Assembly (NCBI GenBank): GCA_964607765.1
Contig: CAZSNT010000107.1
Location: 1 to 36,159, forward strand
DNA length: 36,159 nucleotides
Source of the DNA: CAZSNT01 sp964607765
GTDB lineage: Bacteria; Verrucomicrobiota; Lentisphaeria; Oligosphaerales; JABHEG01
Direction: 5' to 3'
Shown one piece after another: positions 33,635-36,159 of the stretch (positions are counted from its first letter, which is position 1; every line of letters begins with the position of its first letter). Position numbers and translations under genes: made by a program. The notes under the pieces were generated by a model, which saw nothing but the letters and a program-made list of their open reading frames with translations, was not told the origin of the DNA and did not search any database.

Positions 33635-35637
33635 CAGAACGATGCCTTCAGACCTACCTTGCAGGTGCGGCCCGGGGCGGCGTAGTACCCCCAGCCGTAG
33701 GAGAAGTCCGAGTAATCCTCGTCGAACAGGTTGCTGACGCCGGCGAAGATCTCCCAATCGGTTTCGCGCACTTCGACCGTGTAGGCAACGCCAAAGCCCA
33801 CGACGACGGCCTCGCTCAGCTTGTCGCCGGCGTTTGCGTTGTCGTTACCCAGGAACATCTGCGACGTGTAGGTGACATCGAGGCTGACGCGCAGGGACTC
33901 CAGAGGCCGGATCTCGGCGCCGACAGCGATCTTGTGCCGGGGCACGAGCGGGATTTCGTTGCCGTCGTTCTGGCCGCCGTCGAATTCTGCATTCAGCCAC
34001 GCGTAGCTGCCGTAGAGCGACAGCTGCGAGAAGGGCTCGGCGGAGAGGGCAAGCTCCAGGCCCTCGTGGATCGTCTCGCTCAGGTTTGCATTCTTGGCGC
34101 CGTCCCAGGCGATCTCGTCGTCCATCTGCATGTGGAACAACGTACCGGTCAGCGTCATGGCTCCGGGCAGCTGCTGTTCAATCCCGACCTCGATGCTGTC
34201 GCCGGTCTCGGGTTGCAGATCCTTGTTGAAGAGCGTTCCGCCAAAGCCTTGGTAAGAGATCTGCTCATCTGTGAAGGGGAGGCGGAAGAAGTGCTCGAAC
34301 TTGACGAACAGCTTGCTGGTCTCGGTGGGGTTCCAGGTCAACCCGAGGTGATAGCCTTCCTCACGGTGCGTGTCGTCATCGTCATCGACCAATGCGCCTG
34401 CCGCATTGTCCTGCTCAACTGCGAACGTGCTTCGTGCCGCGCGCACGCCGGCTGAGACGGTCACGCCGTCTGCCAGGGTCAACGCATTGACGGCATAGAG
34501 CGCGACCGTGTTCTTGGTGACATCCGCACCGCCGTTGTAGTTTGTGCGTGCCGCGCTGGTGAAGCGCTGCAGTTCCAGCAGGTCCCTGGTCCAGTCCGCG
34601 CCGAGGGTCAAGCGGTTGGGCAGTTCGCCGAGCGGGGCTGTGGAGACGTAGCGCGGCGATGCAGTCCACGTATCGATGTCCAGGTCACTCCACAGCCACC
34701 AGGAGGCCATGTCGGTTTCAATGGCTTTGCGTGAGAAGCCGAGATCGAGACTCAGCTCGGCGTCCGTACCGACCTGCGCCGTCAGGCTCGGGCTGATGCC
34801 GAAGTGCTCTTCCTTCGCCTCGTCGGACAGTATTCCCGCCCTGGTGGGATCCGCTTCGTAGGTGGCTTCGTTGGTCCAGCCGGGAAGTTCGTAATCCGTG
34901 GTCAACGCGTTGAAATCGATGTCCAGGCGGACGCCTTCCGACACGGCATAGCCCAGGCTCAGGTCGCCCCCCTCGGTGCGCGCTCCGGTGCGGTCGCGCC
35001 ACCCCTCCGTGCCGCTGCGTTCCATCGAGAAGGCATAGTCGAGGCCGTCCACGCTCCCCAGTGTGCTGAGCAGCTGGCGGTTGAACTTCTCCGTTCCCGC
35101 CTCAACGACCACTTCGGTGACAGGGGATTCGCTGCCTTTCTTGGTGATGATATTGATGACGCCTCCCACCGCATGGTCTCCGTAGATGGCGCCGTTGGGA
35201 CCGCGCAGGATCTCGATGCGTTCCACCGTGGCCAGCGGGATCTGGCTCCAGTTGATGCTGCGCATGTCGGGGCGGTTGAGCTTACGGCCGTTCCGGAGTA
35301 TGAGCACGCGCCCGTGGCTGTTCTCGCCGAATCCGCGCAGGTCGACTTCCGCCTCCTGATTGCCGGAGTAACTGCGGAAGTGGATGCCGCCGCGTCGTTT
35401 GAGGACGTCGACAACGTCGCTGAAGTTCCCGGCAGCGATGTCCTCGCCCGTGATGACTGTGACGTTGGTTGGCAGCTGCTTGGTTGACACAGCAGTGCGT
35501 GTTGCGGTTACCACCACTTCGTCCAGTTCGATCGTCTGTGGCGCGTCCTGGGCCTGGCCTGTCAGGGCGATTGCCATGCCTACGCCCAGTCCGATCCCCA
35601 GGCCTCTGTGTCTGTTCCGAGTCGCGTTGCGATGCAT
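33634..35637 (-). CDS. btuB: TonB-dependent cobalamin receptor
   Basis: An outer-membrane receptor of 667 residues with a signal peptide (about 1-29), a TonB-box-like stretch ELDEVVVTATR, a plug domain (LPTNVTVITGEDIA, VLILRNGRKLNRPDM, ERIEILRGPNGAIYGDHAVGGVINII) and a large beta-barrel ending in phenylalanine (KVGLKASF), the usual terminal residue for insertion. ATG 35637 has AAAGGAACTG upstream. It is the first gene behind the cobalamin riboswitch, so its substrate is very probably a corrinoid. It is predicted to be repressed when cobalamin is abundant. Confidence 0.94.
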   Translation of the reverse strand: MHRNATRNRHRGLGIGLGVGMAIALTGQAQDAPQTIELDEVVVTATRTAVSTKQLPTNVTVITGEDIAAGNFSDVVDVLKRRGGIHFRSYSGNQEAEVDLRGFGENSHGRVLILRNGRKLNRPDMRSINWSQIPLATVERIEILRGPNGAIYGDHAVGGVINIITKKGSESPVTEVVVEAGTEKFNRQLLSTLGSVDGLDYAFSMERSGTEGWRDRTGARTEGGDLSLGYAVSEGVRLDIDFNALTTDYELPGWTNEATYEADPTRAGILSDEAKEEHFGISPSLTAQVGTDAELSLDLGFSRKAIETDMASWWLWSDLDIDTWTASPRYVSTAPLGELPNRLTLGADWTRDLLELQRFTSAARTNYNGGADVTKNTVALYAVNALTLADGVTVSAGVRAARSTFAVEQDNAAGALVDDDDDTHREEGYHLGLTWNPTETSKLFVKFEHFFRLPFTDEQISYQGFGGTLFNKDLQPETGDSIEVGIEQQLPGAMTLTGTLFHMQMDDEIAWDGAKNANLSETIHEGLELALSAEPFSQLSLYGSYAWLNAEFDGGQNDGNEIPLVPRHKIAVGAEIRPLESLRVSLDVTYTSQMFLGNDNANAGDKLSEAVVVGFGVAYTVEVRETDWEIFAGVSNLFDEDYSDFSYGWGYYAAPGRTCKVGLKASF

Positions 35638-35673
35638 CTGCAGTTCCTTTCCGCCTCTGTTCCGGTTCGCGAG

Positions 35674-35715
35674 AACAAAACGACCGGCACTCCTCAAGCA
35701 TGAGGGCTGCCGGTC
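35674..35715 (-). terminator. Intrinsic terminator between riboswitch and btuB
   Basis: In the - strand transcript, GACCGGCA pairs with UGCCGGUC (35715-35708 with 35689-35682), an inner CCUCA/UGAGG stem closes a UGCU loop, and GUUUUGUU follows. Two mismatches lie between the stems. The site is 37 bases before the btuB start and downstream of the aptamer, which fits control by premature termination. Confidence 0.8.
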
Positions 35716-35805
35716 TGGCGGGGGACGCGGCCACTGCGCGGAGTGGCATCCGCGGCAGGTCCGCACACACATCAGGCCGGTCGCCTCTGGCGCGAAGAGG
35801 ACCGT

Positions 35806-35981
35806 ATGGCAGGGTGTTCTGACTTGCGGGCTGAGGACCTACTTCCCGGCCTTCCCGCCGCGCGTCCGATCCCTGCGGCACTTGCCGAGGATCCAAACGC
35901 GGGGCAGTGGCATCGTCGGGGTTCGTTCCCGCTTACAGCGGCGCGACCGTTCCGGAATCTCACCGGATTCCCCTGTCAAAA
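35806..35981 (-). promoter_or_regulatory. Cobalamin riboswitch
   Basis: The - strand carries the ordered conserved blocks of the cobalamin aptamer: GGGGAATCCGGTGAGATTCC, then GGTCGCGC and CGCTGTAAGCGGG, GCCACTG, CGGGAAGGC, and AAGTCAGAACACCCTGCC (35825-35808), which matches the B12 box except for small changes. It ends about 170 bases before btuB and is followed by the terminator at 35674-35715. Binding of cobalamin should lower expression of the whole btuB-cobO-btuF-btuC-btuD/cobQ operon. Confidence 0.96.
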
Positions 35982-35988
35982 GTTGGCA

Positions 35989-36017
35989 AAAATACTGCAT
36001 CAAAGCCCGATGGTCAA
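35989..36017 (-). promoter_or_regulatory. Sigma70-like promoter of the B12 operon
   Basis: On the - strand TTGACC (36017-36012) and TATTTT (35994-35989) are separated by exactly 17 bases. A start about 7 bases further (near 35982) would place the first aptamer block (GGGGAATCC) within about ten bases of the 5' end, consistent with a riboswitch leader. Promoter rules in this organism are unknown. Confidence 0.6.
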
Positions 36018-36047
36018 CGCGAGGCAGAGGCTTTGCGGAGGGTGTGT

Positions 36048-36159
36048 GCCTACGGATGCGGGAAGAGCCTACGGATGCGGGAAGGGCCTACGGATGCGGG
36101 AAGGGCCTACGGATGCGGGAAGAGCCTACGGATGCGGGAAGGGCCTACGGATGCGGGAA
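36048..36159. repeat. 19-bp tandem repeat, six copies, running off the window
   Basis: Copies of CCTACGGATGCGGGAAGRG begin at 36049, 36068, 36087, 36106, 36125 and 36144; only the base R (A or G) varies. The last copy is cut by the window end, so the true number is unknown. It lies 31 bases upstream of the B12 operon's promoter candidate. No spacers are present. Confidence 0.97.

Noticed and set aside
36048..36159. CRISPR array
   Set aside because: The 19-bp units are contiguous, with no unique spacers, and no cas gene is present.

Overview
The window is a GC-rich bacterial contig segment with one scaffold gap (100 N at 854-953). The organism is almost certainly diderm: there is a TonB-dependent outer-membrane receptor and there are many signal-peptide proteins. 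The combination of a MoxR/DUF58/VWA cluster, a DUF1080 protein, a large clan-A glycoside hydrolase, propeller proteins and a fused spermidine-synthase-like protein resembles PVC-type bacteria (Lentisphaerota, Kiritimatiellota or Planctomycetota). That assignment is inference; no rRNA or tRNA is present to test it.

Region 1 (1-3505): a three-gene arsenic module on + (an ArsF-like thiol protein, an ArsG-like permease and a thioredoxin-type arsenate reductase ArsC) ends tail-to-tail, with a 4-bp overlap, against an aldo/keto reductase on -. A 74-bp hairpin-bearing tandem repeat lies between arsF and arsG and contains the scaffold gap.

Region 2 (3832-24507): a long co-directional + block. It encodes a DUF58 protein, two membrane-anchored VWA proteins, a DUF4175-like membrane protein, a Gln-rich coiled-coil protein, an alpha/alpha-toroid (prenyltransferase/squalene-cyclase-like) protein, a small exported protein, the MoxR AAA+ ATPase, two very large exported propeller-type proteins, a membrane spermidine-synthase-like protein and a DUF1080 protein. 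Several junctions overlap or are tightly spaced, so much of the block is probably co-transcribed. The MoxR and VWA proteins are likely to form an ATPase-driven chaperone or assembly device acting at the envelope; the partner proteins and the target are unknown.

Region 3 (24809-28051): a 1080-residue exported clan-A glycoside hydrolase with two tandem copies of an N-terminal beta-type module, preceded by a repeat-rich spacer.

Region 4 (36017 down to 28173, - strand): a complete-looking B12 operon. A promoter candidate, a cobalamin riboswitch and an intrinsic terminator precede btuB (outer-membrane receptor), cobO (corrinoid adenosyltransferase), btuF (binding protein), btuC (permease), and a single 870-residue protein that joins the transporter ATPase (BtuD) to a full-length cobyric acid synthase (CobQ). 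This fusion of import and biosynthesis is the most distinctive coding feature.

Many of the longer spacers carry a different short-period tandem or inverted repeat (periods 7, 8, 16, about 23, 26, 47, 74 and 19 bp), and a palindrome with a CCCGGCTC/GAGCCGGG stem recurs at two distant places. No CRISPR array, IS element, tRNA or rRNA was recognised.
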